Assembly (NCBI GenBank): GCA_034769895.1
Contig: CM068373.1
Coordinates: forward strand, 281,447,879-281,511,878
Length of the DNA stretch: 64,000 nucleotides
From: Magicicada septendecula
Taxonomy: Eukaryota > Arthropoda > Insecta > Hemiptera > Cicadidae
Direction of reading: 5' to 3'
Position numbers and translations under genes: made by a program. The notes under the pieces were generated by a model. It had not been told where the DNA came from and ran no database searches. It saw only the letters and a list, made by a program, of their open reading frames with translations. Shown piece by piece: positions 21,317 to 32,559 of the stretch. Each line of letters begins with the position of its first letter. The stretch's first letter is position 1.

Positions 21317-22179
21317 GACTCCGGCCGTGTAAGCCTACGAAGTAGCCTACATTAAAATATTACACTTTTTGAATAGTCTTCTTCTTTTCGTCATCTATGC
21401 CAAAGGGTTGATACTTTGTCGTATTCACAGTTTCTTACTCTTTACTTCAACCGCTGGTGACTCTCAGCTCAGGCTTATTCCATAAACTGCGTCCTCGGCC
21501 TTCTTCTTCTTCTTGTTATTGTTTCCATTTGCCTCTCTGTTAATGTCGTTATGCCTAATCACATACACTACCAATTTTTACTTCCTTTGTTTTTGGTTTT
21601 ACAAATTTTTCTACCACCCATCATCATCATCATCATCATCATCCTCACGTTTTAAGTGATACGATATAGTATAAGAGAAATTGGTTTAGCTAATTTTCAA
21701 TAAATATCAACCACCATAATAATAGACTTTTATTTATCTATGCAACCGATATGGAAAACCAATATCTATGGAACGATATAGAGACAAACGCAACATGTAT
21801 TCCAATTAAAATGTAATCTCTCATAAGGTACGCCGAGTTGATGCGTAGGAGAAACAACAGACTAAAAGTCCTTCGATATCCGTGACTGATACAAGCTTCA
21901 GCACAAACCAATTACAGGAGACTAAAATAAATTGTTTTACTTTGAAATTGCACGGACAAGGTAGACAGATTTGAATTCGATTAATCAAAGCATTGTAGAC
22001 ACGACTGTCAACATTTTTCTGTTCTGTTAAAAGTATTAACGTTAAACTTTTAAGAAATGTTTTAACTTTTTATAAAATAATTGACACAAGAAAATGTTAA
22101 TAACGTGTATTCAAATATAACTATTAAAAATGTGAACAAATAAGACAACAATAACTTTATAAACAACAAATTTCAAATA
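21317..22179. other. no gene; short (CAT)n tract near 21618-21645
   Basis: AT-rich sequence. A CAT triplet tract near 21618 may be the tail of a decayed minus-strand LINE, but no coding remains were recognised. Confidence 0.35.
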
Positions 22180-22400
22180 TTTAATTAATACAGTTGTGTT
22201 TGTGTTTATAATCACAATCAGAAATAACACTGCTGCAAACCACTGTAGATAAAAATATTCGATTAGCGCTTTCAAATTTCACAGCCAATCATACGATCGG
22301 AAGTATCCGATTTTATGAGCTGTGAGGCTTGAAACCGCTAATCGGGAATTTTTATCTATATTGGTGTGCAACACTGTTATTTTCTGCTTGAAACAACGAA
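22180..22400. repeat. foldback element (family II), about 220 bp
   Basis: The left arm cagaaataacactgctgcaa and right arm gtgtgcaacactgttatttc are inverted copies. Inner words are gattagcgctttcaa on the left and cttgaaaccgctaatcgg on the right. The same unit occurs singly at 7.48, 8.40 and 54.30 kb. Confidence 0.8.
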
Positions 22401-23735
22401 AAAATAAGATTCAGTTCTCTTGGGATTGAGACTCTTAAGTCTTATGTGATATCACATTTTCCCCCTTGGTTTTTTGTCGCTTGCTGATCCTGTAGAGGTG
22501 ATCATTTGTATGTCATGGCGAGTCATGCAGAGAACGTATGGATGACGCTCTATTAGACGACGTGAAAACATTCCAGAAATACAAGTGTCGTTGCTCTGAT
22601 ACAGTACATACATATTGATACCCAGAATTATCTTTCATATTAAAATCGTTAAGCGTAGGTCACATATTGAAAGAGTGTTTGATAGTTCAACGGTAAGACT
22701 GATAAAATCTTATTACTCTATCCTCACACAGACCTATCCTTGTGAGTAGCAAAATTGTTCACAATATAAAATTGAAATCATTAAAATATTCTACATTTTG
22801 GATAGTTCAGAGACGTTGTTCGTCATTTCAACGCTTAAACGGCCATATTAAAACCAGTATAAACATAAAGAATATAATTAGAAATTAATGCAGTCTACAG
22901 GTTAGTATTAAGCGATGATCATCAAACAGCAAAACCAGAAATGATTCTGTGAACCTAAAAATTGTCTTGAAATTAAGTATAACGGAAAAACAGTGCTCGC
23001 TTTGACCTTCCAATTATATGGGCAACGTCATCTTTGCAAATTACAGTCTGTTGTTCCTTGTTACATTTAGTCTCTTGTATTTCTGTGCCCAAATTGTTTA
23101 TGATTTTGTTCTGAGCAATGTTAAATCATTACACTACCAAACAAAGTCCCTGTGTAATGTTTAAAAACATTTTCTGTTGCTTATTAAGAAAATCACAGAA
23201 TTTCCAGACCAAACGACACGATACAACTTTACTGTTTGCGTTAAACTATTTTTCTCGCTAGTGTAAAATTACTTTATGCACTTATGAAACTAGTGAACAG
23301 TTAGGAACTAGTGTAATACCACGGGTTCTTACAAAATACAACTAAACGTTCTTTAAACTGAGTACAGTGCATTTTGATTGCAGACGTGGGCGAACAAGGA
23401 GGTCAAACAATTAACTAACTGTTTATAGTTTGAAGTGCACTTTGAGCGCTGTGTAAATTCTCTCTTAACAAGTTCTGCAAACGAAATCAAGAGGCGCGTA
23501 TTTAGTGGGCAGTGCAGTTATTTTCATTTAAAGTTTTTAACGAGTCTTAAGTGTAGACTTTGCTTCGGAATTGAATATTATACGTTACACTTAGTAGACT
23601 AAACACAATTTTTAGTGAAACATAAGAATATTAGCAAAGTCTTGTATTTTTTTATACAGTTAATTTTAGATTTACTAAAATTACAGAATTTTGAACAACA
23701 GTTTACTTTATTTGTTAATTCAAATTTTATATATT
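22401..23735. other. 1.3 kb with no recognised feature
   Basis: No conserved protein, no obvious terminal repeats and no match to the other repeats in this window were noticed. It may be ordinary unique intergenic DNA. Confidence 0.4.
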
Positions 23736-23889
23736 GTTACGGCGGCTCACGGATCGTCGTATGGTACAGTGGAAGCAAAATATAGGCACCAATGGAATCA
23801 CTAATAACCAGCTTTATTGAGTCACAAATAATGTTTTGTTTGTTTTCCACTGTACCATACGGCGATCAGTTAGACCACAGTAACAATGT
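23736..23889. mobile_element. 154-bp MITE-like element with about 43-bp terminal inverted repeats
   Basis: The left end attgttacggcggctcacgg continues to cgtatggtacagtggaa. The right end is its mirror (ttccactgtaccatacggcg to acagtaacaat). The inner halves of the arms are identical over 12 bases or more (ttccactgtaccatacg). The core is about 60 bp and non-coding. Confidence 0.8.
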
Positions 23890-23984
23890 ATTCAATCTTT
23901 GTAGGAGATAAAAGGGTATAGACAGAAATGGATAGCCCACCTACAGCGACAACCGTCAACTAACATGGTGAGGCGGGCCGCTGC

Positions 23985-24115
23985 ATTACGTTACAAGAGT
24001 ACGCCGTTGTTTGGAACGGCCAATAACAAGGTGGATCAAACAGGACAAGTAATCCGTATGGGGCCGCAACGAACGTTGGAGTCTAATCTTTGGTGTACAT
24101 GATGATGATGACGAC
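23985..24115 (+). pseudogene. LINE 3' end tail
   Basis: Ends with ggggccgcaacgaacgttgg, then agtctaatctttggtgta and a GATGATGACGACGACGA tail, similar to the 3' ends of the family C pieces. It is too short to place. Confidence 0.5.
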
Positions 24116-24234
24116 GACGATCCGCCAATTATCTCCGTCTGGCTGTGTTCTTTGAAAGTTCTGAGTAAATTTAATCAATTCCCCATTGTAGGGTGCCAGC
24201 CTATATGGGTAAGTCATGAGGAGAGGCGTTACAT

Positions 24235-24735
24235 GTTACGTTAGGTAAGTTCCAGACGATCTGTGCGACAACCGTATTTTCAGAAAAAAGGTACGTCGAG
24301 ATACAAAATTAAAATTCTACAAAGTTATAGCAATCCATATTCGGTCCTCTGGGCGTGAGTTATGGGCAACAACAAAGAAACAAGACAGTAAAATACAGGC
24401 TTCAGAAATGGCCTCCTTAAGAAGAGTTAAAAGGCGTTCTACACTTAATCGTATAAAACATGAAGCCGTAAGAGAAGAATTACAAGTTTGCAACTTGAAT
24501 AAAAATTAAAAAGAATTGTAATCAACTATGGAAAAAACACTTAGAAATAATGTCAGATTCAAGACAGGTCAAACAAGTCTGGAAATATAAACCTGTAGGA
24601 CACAAGTGTGTGGGTAGACCCAGCCAGGAAGAGATGGCTGGACGATCTTTGAAGGCAGATCAGGCAGCACCTTGCCTATGCCGTGTTGTGAAGATGATGA
24701 CGATGAAGTAATTTTCGTAACAGTGGAAAATATAG
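24235..24735 (+). pseudogene. LINE 3' end (family A'), broken
   Basis: Pieces such as FQTICATTVFSEKRYVEIQN-type sequence, then LKFYKVIAIHIRSSGRELWA, then EAVREELQVCNLNK, then GHKCVGRPSQE, and a GATGATGACGATGA tail. It is the same lineage as 54735-55370, with matching spacing. Many frame breaks. Confidence 0.75.
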
Positions 24736-24744
24736 TATATCATC

Positions 24745-24835
24745 ATATTCACATAGGCAAGGTGCCGCCTAATTCACATTCAAAGATCCTCCAGCCATCT
24801 ATTCCTGGCTGGGTCTACACACACACGAGGTAACA
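24745..24835 (-). pseudogene. inverted fragment of the family A' LINE 3' end
   Basis: Reads as the reverse complement of 24608-24690 with small changes: cacataggcaaggtgccgcc, then aaagatcctccagccatc, then ggctgggtctacacacac. Together with the preceding copy it makes a tail-to-tail inverted pair. Confidence 0.75.
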
Positions 24836-24884
24836 TTGGAAATCATTTTGGTAACAGTGGAAATGTAATATATAAAAAGATGTC

Positions 24885-25415
24885 TCCAGCTGCAATTTTG
24901 AATACCTGGGCTACAGTACTTATGTCTTATAATGCAAGCAACGACGTTGTGAATAAGTTGCATAAGTTCAACCTTATGTGCGGGACCATTAGACGAATCT
25001 TTAAGTCACCAAGTAAAGGAACACGCTTAAAATTCTACAAGGTGATGGCTCTTCCCACACTTCTTTATGGGTCTGAGAATTGAACTTTAACAAAACGCCA
25101 GGCCAGTTGCATCCAAGCGGCTGAAATGAGATTTCTCAGGCACGTGGCAAGTTCTCCATGATCATAGAACAAACACAGGTATACGGCAGGAACTGAATAT
25201 TATGAGTATACTCGACAGGATCGAGCAGTATCGGCTGAATTGGTGGGAACACCTTTCCCGAATGGTTGACTGCCGCATCCCCAAACAACTATGGAACTAT
25301 AACCCCAGGCTACGGAGAAGTGTGGGACGTCCGAGGAAGCGCTGGAGTGACCAGCTGTAATCTTTGCTTATTTGAGACCGGAACAAACATCCTTGATTTA
25401 ATACTGACGATGATG
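24885..25415 (+). pseudogene. LINE 3' end (family C), broken
   Basis: Reads MSYNASNDVVNKLHKFNLMC then GTIRRIFKSPSKGTRLKFYK and VMALPTLLYGSEN before a stop, then QAAEMRFLRHVA. Later, in other frames, come RQELNIMSILDRIEQYRLNW, LSRMVDCRIPKQLWNYNPR and VGRPRKRWSDQL. It ends with ctgacgatgatgatgatg. It is 5' truncated and one of the cleaner LINE ends in the window. Confidence 0.85.
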
Positions 25416-25959
25416 ATGATGTCTCCAGCTGTCGTTAAGAAGTATTGTGCTGCAATAGTAGTCACATAACGTGTAATACTAATGATAAGTTCTTGTTTAA
25501 AAGAAAAACTAAAATGTCATTCCTGACTTCAATCAGAGTGTAGGTAAACAAATGTAGTAAATCTACTGTACTTCCTGTATGAGGTAGTCAACAAGACCAT
25601 ATTTTGTTTATTGCACAACGCCACTCTGTTATTGCAGTCTCTCACTTTCTCAGTGTACAAGTGAGTTTCATAACGAGATTTGACGGGAAGTATAACGCCA
25701 GCGCACGCAGGCACAAAATTTAATAACGCAACGCAGCGGCGTGAGAAGAAATATTTCTTCTTTTCTTTTTTAGTCGTTGTAAGCTTTCAGACGTCGCGCC
25801 TGTGTGGCTGCGATTATAAGGAGGGTAGTTGATAACTCACAGGCTTCACACGACCAACGCTGCGTTGTGTAAGCCATTAAATAGAAAACCAGATACAGTG
25901 GACTCGGTCATTTAAGAAAGGGCTCAACTTAATTTTTTCCAAAAATTCGTTTCTTTCCA
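25416..25959. other. no gene; possible short inverted repeat at 25720-25876
   Basis: cgcaacgcagcggcgtgag near 25727 faces ccaacgctgcgttgtg near 25855. It may be a small TIR element but the arms are short. Confidence 0.35.
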
Positions 25960-26790
25960 GTTCCGTTCTTATGACATATACTATTTCAATTCTTAGCTCA
26001 ATCCTAATGTAAACAAACCCACTTGGCGCATCTAAAACGCTATTGGTCAGGGGCGTTGACGCTGTACATTACTGTATTACGTGCATGTGCGCGTATTTCT
26101 ATATTACGCGAATGTCTGCATAGTCATGTAAGAGTTATCTTGCCACTTAAATCGGGTCACGTAGTTTTAAAACTTTCTCCTTATCACTGTATTTTGAATT
26201 CTATTGTGTTAAAATGGAGCCAGTTGAAAGGATATGTTGCCCGTCAAAACAATTGATAGGAAGGCGGCAAATGACACGACGGCGGACAAGTGGCGTCATT
26301 GTATCGAGCATATTATAATCAAGGAAGAAATTAATCTCTAGGAACTGGCCCACATTACTGACGTCGTGATGGCCAGTCTTATCAGTAATAACGCTGACTC
26401 AAGTGATGATACAAGTTCAGACACGGTTATGGAAGGGATTCAATTACTTTCTGACAGCATCTGATACACAGCTTCTCTTTTTGTTTTAAATGAACTTTAC
26501 GTTTTTGTTTTGTTGTGTTTTTTAAACGGTTAATCAAAAAGCCTTTAACTGTTGTTATAAAATATTTCACTGTCGGTCTGACACAGTCACACAAATTTTA
26601 CTTTGATCAGAACAAGTTATCACAATTTACATGTGTTTATATAGTATCCATATTATATGTATCCTGTCTGTAACGATTCTGTCAGAGTGGCACGCCTTTA
26701 ATTCAAGCAGCAAGTAGCGTTTCAGACGTGTCACACCTGTTTGTTTACATCAGGATTGAACTAAGAACGGAAACAGTATAGATACGTAAT
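25960..26790. mobile_element. candidate non-autonomous DNA transposon with about 45-bp inverted ends
   Basis: The left block (ttcttagctcaatcctaatg, then taaacaaacc, about 25980-26030) is mirrored at 26740-26785 (gtttgtttacatcaggattg, then aactaagaacgg). Between them a plus-strand stretch near 26370-26465 reads MASLISNNADSSDDTSSDTV and MEGIQLLSDSI, an acidic tail like those closing pogo/Tigger transposases. The full transposase is absent. Class and exact ends are uncertain. Confidence 0.5.
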
Positions 26791-26824
26791 TGTCAACTAC
26801 AACGACTCAATTCCATCGCGTATA

Positions 26825-27367
26825 CAGTAGAACCTCTGTTAACCGAAATAAACGGTGGGAGGAGAAGGTGGTTTAGGATAACCAAATTTTCGGATAATAA
26901 TTAAGATACAATTTTGTAAACTGTGCGGAAAAATAACTGGTAATATACGATACTTTTAACAGATTGTAATAAAAATCAAACTATTTACATAAAGTCATTT
27001 TTTAACACTAATTTTATGATTTATTACAAAATTTCCGTTGCTTTCTCTTTTCACATCGGTTTCTTATTTTTCAAATTTATTTTTCATCTTGACTCAATCA
27101 GAAACAGTAGGAACACCAATAACAAAATCGGCTGCAAAATCTCGTCCTTTTTAATTCTTTTAATTGACTCCGATTTTTCTTCAATCGTTATCATGGCGCG
27201 TTTCCTCTTTGTTGACGTGACGCACAATTTATTACATGTTTATTACATTAGTTTTCGTGTTTACCCTGAAAGCAAATTTTCATAGTAGTAAAAATCGGGA
27301 ATACATAATTGTTTTCTTGGTCGGTCGTTTCGGTTAAACGATATTTCGGTTAATGGAGGTTCTATTG
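26825..27367. mobile_element. pogo/Tigger-like MITE, 543 bp, TA duplication
   Basis: The left end cagtagaacctctgttaacc and the reverse complement of the right end (caatagaacctccattaacc) are the hallmark terminal inverted repeats of pogo/Tigger elements. TA flanks both sides (26823-26824 and 27368-27369). A subterminal ggtttaggataaccaaattt word lies inside. The interior has a chance open frame but no transposase. Confidence 0.9.
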
Positions 27368-27414
27368 TAACAGAAATTGCAATATGTCTTGAATAGCAAT
27401 CATTTTTGAAATGC

Positions 27415-28190
27415 CTCAACTCTAGGAGTGCAGCTCTTGCTTACCATTTGGCGACAGTTCTGAGAACCTGAACAGCAAACATATGGTTGTTATCTTCTAC
27501 CCATTTTAGTCTCTGACCATTTTTTGCAGGGTCTTTCATGATCTCTTGTCCACACTGGCCTATATTCATACACTTGTTTAGGAGTACGCGTGTCTACCAT
27601 GCGATCTACATGGTACTTCCAATTCTTCCTGTATTCCTTTATTCTTTCCAAAAACCGACTGTAACTTCATGTCTTTCCTTATGTCGTCGTTTGGTAGACG
27701 ATTTCTCAAACTACATCCCATAACTGCTCTTAAAAATTTCATTTCCGAGCCATGTATTTTTGAAATATGTTTTTGCAGGAGAGTCCATGTTTTACATCCA
27801 TACATTCATAAAGTCGACACAGCCACGACCTTGTAGAACTTTAGCTGTGTCTTCCTCTGCGTTTTATTCATCAATAGTCGCCTTATTGTTCCACAGGTAT
27901 AACTAAATTTAATTAATTTTCTCTCGCTATAGTTGTACTTCCTATATGAGATATCACATCCCAAACAATTAAAATGTGATAGCTGGTCCAAAACATTATT
28001 ATCAATTACAGTTTTTGCTCTTACAGGGTTCTTTCCCAGGAAGGGCATTACTTTTGTCTTAGTATTTGAGATCTTAAAGTTGTATTTCTGGCATAGTGTA
28101 CGCAACGTATAAATAGACCTTTGTAACTCATTTTCTTCTGATTGTGATACTAACAGTAAATAAAGCATGGTTGATTTGTTAATGGTCATG
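27415..28190 (-). pseudogene. LINE ORF2 C-terminal region (family A), broken
   Basis: The minus strand reads SEENELQRSIYTLRTLCQKY, NFKISNTKTKVMPFLGKNPV, RAKTVIDNNVLDQLSHFNCL, then CGTIRRLLMNKTQRKTQLKF, YKVVAVSTL, a stop, MYGCKTWTLLQ and EMKFLRAVMGCSLRNRLPND. It ends in a YEYRPVWTRDHERPCKKWSE block in another frame. It is the longest LINE frame in this half of the window, with a stop at 27806 and a frameshift near 27580. It is 5' truncated before the catalytic YADD. Confidence 0.85.
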
Positions 28191-28349
28191 TAGAAAAAGC
28201 GAAACGAAGAAAAGTAGTTTAAAATCGTGAAAAGTACAAGTAAAAATAAAAATGTAGTCTCATTGTGCTTTGACTTTATGCAAAATGTACCTCTCCCACT
28301 GGATACCTATACAAGGTGTATTTTGTTTATAACAGCTGTGGATCAGCTG

Positions 28350-28567
28350 TAATTTCGAAACTGTCCCAATATCCGTTACCCGTACTACATTTTCTGTAGT
28401 ATTCATTTCGACGTTTCGAATATGTGATTGCATTGATAGGCCTATATTACGACGTGAAGAAGAAGAAGAAGAAGAAAAAGAAGAAGAAGAAGAAGAAGAA
28501 GAAGAAGAAGAAGAAGAAGAAGAAGAAGAAGAAGAAGAAGAAGAAGAAGAAGAAGAAGAAGAAGAAG

Positions 28568-28598
<31 letters not shown>

Positions 28599-28734
28599 GT
28601 ACAATTGTAAATCGTTATATTTCTTAATGTAAAGCAAAAATACGTGTTGTTTTCATTTGTGAGTTTAGGTAATAATGGTTTTCGTTATTTAGCTTACTGT
28701 TTAAAGAACTAAAAACCATGGTTGGGAATAGTAT
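28350..28734 (+). repeat. dispersed repeat R, left part (split by the LTR element)
   Basis: gaaactgtcccaatatccgt, then gaatatgtgattg, then after the GAA tract gtgtacaattgtaaat and tagcttactgtttaaagaa match 62548-62775. The repeat resumes at 37994, on the other side of the LTR retrotransposon. Identity class unknown; non-coding. Confidence 0.8.
28455..28597. repeat. (GAA)n microsatellite, about 143 bp
   Basis: Nearly uninterrupted gaa triplets with one aaaaag interruption. The matching place in the related copy at 62635 has only gaagaagaaaaag, so the tract grew after the copies split. Confidence 0.95.
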
Positions 28735-30355
28735 TGTGACGATTTAAATTGTGACAATTAAAAAAAAAATAAAGAAATAAAAAAATTTTAAGTTGCGAAC
28801 AATTAACCATTTAAATCTCACAATGATAATAAAAAAACATGTAGGTACTAAGTGTGAATGGAAGTAGTAATTAATAAGGGAAAAGAAACGGTAAAGAAAA
28901 GACATATTGTAAATAATTATTATTGTCGCATTTAACCCTTTGCTTGTTATCAGGCGCCTACCTGTTGATACCGGACTCGACATGTTTACCGAGTCTTCTG
29001 TAATTAAAATAATATAGAAAAATAATGTTAATAATTAAAGAATCTGAAGACACAGATAGTCACGAAAACAACTAATTTAAATGATGTATTTTTATCTAGC
29101 GATAGTTTGTATAAATAAAAAAGTTTATTTAGAGAGAGACCGGGACTATATTCTCGCGGAATAAACACCCCACTATCTATTATCCTGTACCAGTGGTAGC
29201 GGACGAAAAATCTCACTCTCGCTATGACGACTCCAAGCAGTGCACACGCACGAGCGAAATGCTCTGTTGAAATGTTATGTGATTGGTTATTAGTTTGGAT
29301 TAATTCTTATGTATTTTACTAACTGCTACAAAAGAGTGTAATATGTAACTTTAAGAGAAAAAAAAAATAAAAAAAACGTTGTAACAAGAAGAAATATGTG
29401 ACAACCAATAGTACGAGTGTTAATAACTATAACAGCTATCTTCTCCGATGGACGACTCTTCACAACATCCTGCCTGGAGACATGAATCATCAGAATTACA
29501 ACTCTAGTAGATCCGACCGATAATGCAGTTCGAGACTTCTGAGAATCAACGAGTACCTGTGTAGAAGGCCCACTCTATCCTGCAGACGTTTAAGCCGTGA
29601 ACAACTGAGACCAGACCTAGACGAGGACGACGCTCTTAGGGTTCCCAAGATGTAACCATATGGAGGAGACTCCTACATCCCAAATTAAAGGTGACTCGAT
29701 AGCACGTCTATCGAGGAATAATAATAATAGTAATTGTAACACAATACTCTCTTAAAGAGACTTTCAGAGACGATTGACTTTATAAGAATATAAAAATTTA
29801 AATCTAAGAATTTAATTGTAACTATTCAGGCTTCTTGCAATTGTAACAGTTTAGATTTTAACGTATCGTAGTATAATTAATACCATTCTTCAAATGGAAT
29901 AATAATGAAACTTAAAAGTAAAAGTAAAAGTAAAAGTAAAAGTAACAGTCTTGCAAGCTAATATCTTGAATTGAATATAATTAATTTTTAAAGTTTAAAG
30001 ACTAAATACCAAGTGGTTACCCGGATCCGGGGAAAAGCTAAATATAATTTGTTGTGATCCCACAGTCTATATAAAGCAATTTAAACAAGTTAATAATTTA
30101 ATTAATAATGTAATGGGATCCGTTTTTGAGTAAATGTCATTTGTTTTATTTTAAATGTTTAATAAAGGGAAATCTTCTTGTTGCACACATATACTGAGTA
30201 CATAAATCAACAGTTTTCCCTTCCCTGATTCCTTTTATATTTACTGTGTGTTGTTCTGTTTAAATTTCAGCTCGTCCCGAATAAGGCAGCCTGAAGTAAT
30301 TGGCCGAACCAATTACTTTGGGTTCCCTCTGTTATAACTCAAGAGAAGAGGTTAT
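28735..30355 (+). repeat. 5' LTR of Ty3/gypsy element 1
   Basis: Begins TGTGACG and ends GAGGTTAT. It contains an AAAAGT pentamer/hexamer run near 29910 and the word gggttccctctgttataact near the end. It has a near-identical partner at 36363. Confidence 0.93.
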
Positions 30356-31059
30356 AAATTGCGCAACTCTGCTAATTAGTTAAAATTTTGCTGCTAATTA
30401 AAAAAAAAAAAAAAAAAAATTTTGTGACTTGTGTTATTAAGCAGTAATTGTGCCTATTAACCCAGACCATAATCTGTTGATTTATTTACTCATGTACTTT
30501 AAATGTGTCTAAAATCTTAAATAAAATTAAACGATAATAGTTATTATAATAGTTTTGTAAATAGGTAATTTTAATTATTATTTAGATATAGCAATGAACG
30601 TAATATTGACTAAAGACGCCCCGTGTATTCGATATAACATCAGGTATGTGCTTGTCAAAAGCTCATTCAACAACACGTCTGTTTGTAAACAATATCAGAC
30701 CGGTTGATTTCTTGTCCGCTCCTGTAAGTGTGTATATTGTCATTGTGAGACTCCCCCATCGCGGAATTAAACTATCACTTCACCCTCTGTGTTAGCTCTA
30801 TTGTTATTAGTAGCGTGTCCTTTCCTGTGTGTCGTTGCCGCGGATTCCCCCTTTTGCCGTACGCATCTGTAAACATGTGTGAGATTTCTCTCTCTCTACC
30901 TATGTAAAATGACAACCTTTGTCATCTCATTTTAATTGTTTATTAATAAATGTGTAAGAATACGATTTATTTATATTGTTATGTTTGTGCAAAATGATAT
31001 AGCGTTGTATAGTAGTAAATACAAATAGTAGAATAATTAGTTCTAGCCACTTTACGAAA
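30356..31059 (+). other. leader of element 1
   Basis: Non-coding leader between LTR and gag, with an A run at about 30402-30419. A primer-binding site must lie near 30356-30380 but I could not match it to a tRNA by eye. Confidence 0.6.
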
Positions 31060-32559
31060 ATGGCTGAATTTAATCCTGATTTATTAGTAAAAGATGAGCT
31101 ATGCTACGAAGCACTTTTAAGAGGTCTAAAACACGTGAATGTAACCGTGTCTGAATTACGAAAATCATTACGCCAATCCGGATCTGAGACAAGCTCGCAG
31201 TTAGACAAATTGCGTGAACTCGATTATGACGGCGAACGAGAAACCTGTTATGCGAAATATAGGGAACTGATAGTATTATCTCAGAACCTTAAGGAAAAGA
31301 AATCACCTACGGAACTTTTGCGCGTTACTCAACGTATAGAACATTTAACCCGCCGATTAAATAATTTATTAAGCTGGCCCGACGTCACCGTAGTCCCCGC
31401 CGATGTGCAGAAATTTGCAGACGAGGCATTACGCCAATTACCCATAATTATTAACAACTTACGACGAATGTCAGATGAATCGAGAATGGAAGAAATTGAG
31501 CACTACTTACAAAAATTATATATCTCCCCTGGTCAATCCACTATTGTAGAACTCCCTCCCACCACCTCGAACCCCGAATCACCCACCGTATCTAAGATAC
31601 AACTGAGTCCTGAACAATTACCTAGTAGAAAATTAAATACCTTAACTATGTTAGAACCCCCACCCCCTAACGTTCAACGTACTCGCACTAGTCAATATGC
31701 GATTGCTAATCCTAATGCAACCACTAATTCTTCGAACGAAATACAAAACGTAAATTTTAATGTTGACCTCTACGGAAAGATTTCCCACCCAGTAGAGAAA
31801 ATAATTAATGAAATTCCTTACACCGATGGGTTAAGTATAACGATACTGTTAACTTTTATCAAATACCTACTGCAAATAAAAGATCTACAACAATTAAACG
31901 ATCGGCAAATATTGCAAGTAATATTACCCAAATGTAAACCACCATTACGAGATCGTGTACTAGAAACATTAAACTCGAGTCTTCCAGTAGAAGAACTTCA
32001 CACGAAAATAATCAAATATTTTATCCCCACTGGAATTTATGAGGATATCAAAAGAAATACTGTACTTCGGGTACAAGGAGCTCATGAAAGACTGGCCCAC
32101 TATATTGCGGACATCCGTGAATCGTCACGTATACTACAAGTCGACTGGACTGAAAAACAATTTGTCGATACTATCCTAGTAGGCTTATCTCCTGATGAAC
32201 GCTCCCGTTTAGCACTAATAAGTAGACCCCTTACGTTCGCGGACTTTGAACAATGTAGTATTCACTCTTCCAATGTGTGGTACGCAGATCAGCACAGACA
32301 TGCATCGGTATCCACTACACAAAATAGAAAAGAAATGCAAGCCTTAGTCTCTGACGCAAGAAGTCTACGAGAAAGAAAACCATTTCGAAGATCAACCTAT
32401 GGCCATGGTAAGTCCAAGGAGGCTCAACCGCGACAGGAAACCTGTGAGACCCAACGTAAAGAATATGTATGCTATAACTGCGGAAAATCCGGACATCTCA
32501 GTAGAAACTGTAAACAGAAACAGTATAATCAAAAAACTCATTATCCAAAAAACATGTAA
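31060..32559 (+). CDS. Gag-like protein of Ty3/gypsy element 1
   Basis: A 499-codon frame starting MAEFNPDLLVKDELCYEALL. The N-terminal half is helical and charged; the centre has a Pro/Ser/Thr-rich linker (about residues 165-220); a retrotransposon capsid-like domain follows (about 230-400). The C-terminus has one CCHC zinc knuckle, CYNCGKSGHLSRNC, at about residues 471-484, typical of Gag nucleocapsid. The length is ordinary for insect Ty3/gypsy. Fossil copy; no statement is made on activity. Confidence 0.85.
   Translation: MAEFNPDLLVKDELCYEALLRGLKHVNVTVSELRKSLRQSGSETSSQLDKLRELDYDGERETCYAKYRELIVLSQNLKEKKSPTELLRVTQRIEHLTRRLNNLLSWPDVTVVPADVQKFADEALRQLPIIINNLRRMSDESRMEEIEHYLQKLYISPGQSTIVELPPTTSNPESPTVSKIQLSPEQLPSRKLNTLTMLEPPPPNVQRTRTSQYAIANPNATTNSSNEIQNVNFNVDLYGKISHPVEKIINEIPYTDGLSITILLTFIKYLLQIKDLQQLNDRQILQVILPKCKPPLRDRVLETLNSSLPVEELHTKIIKYFIPTGIYEDIKRNTVLRVQGAHERLAHYIADIRESSRILQVDWTEKQFVDTILVGLSPDERSRLALISRPLTFADFEQCSIHSSNVWYADQHRHASVSTTQNRKEMQALVSDARSLRERKPFRRSTYGHGKSKEAQPRQETCETQRKEYVCYNCGKSGHLSRNCKQKQYNQKTHYPKNM

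Noticed and set aside
28455-28597. A possible CRISPR or regulatory array
   Set aside because: The repeats are plain triplets with no spacers; no CRISPR array exists in the window.
28424-28627. Polylysine (plus) or polyserine (minus) open frame
   Set aside because: It is simply the GAA triplet tract read in frame.
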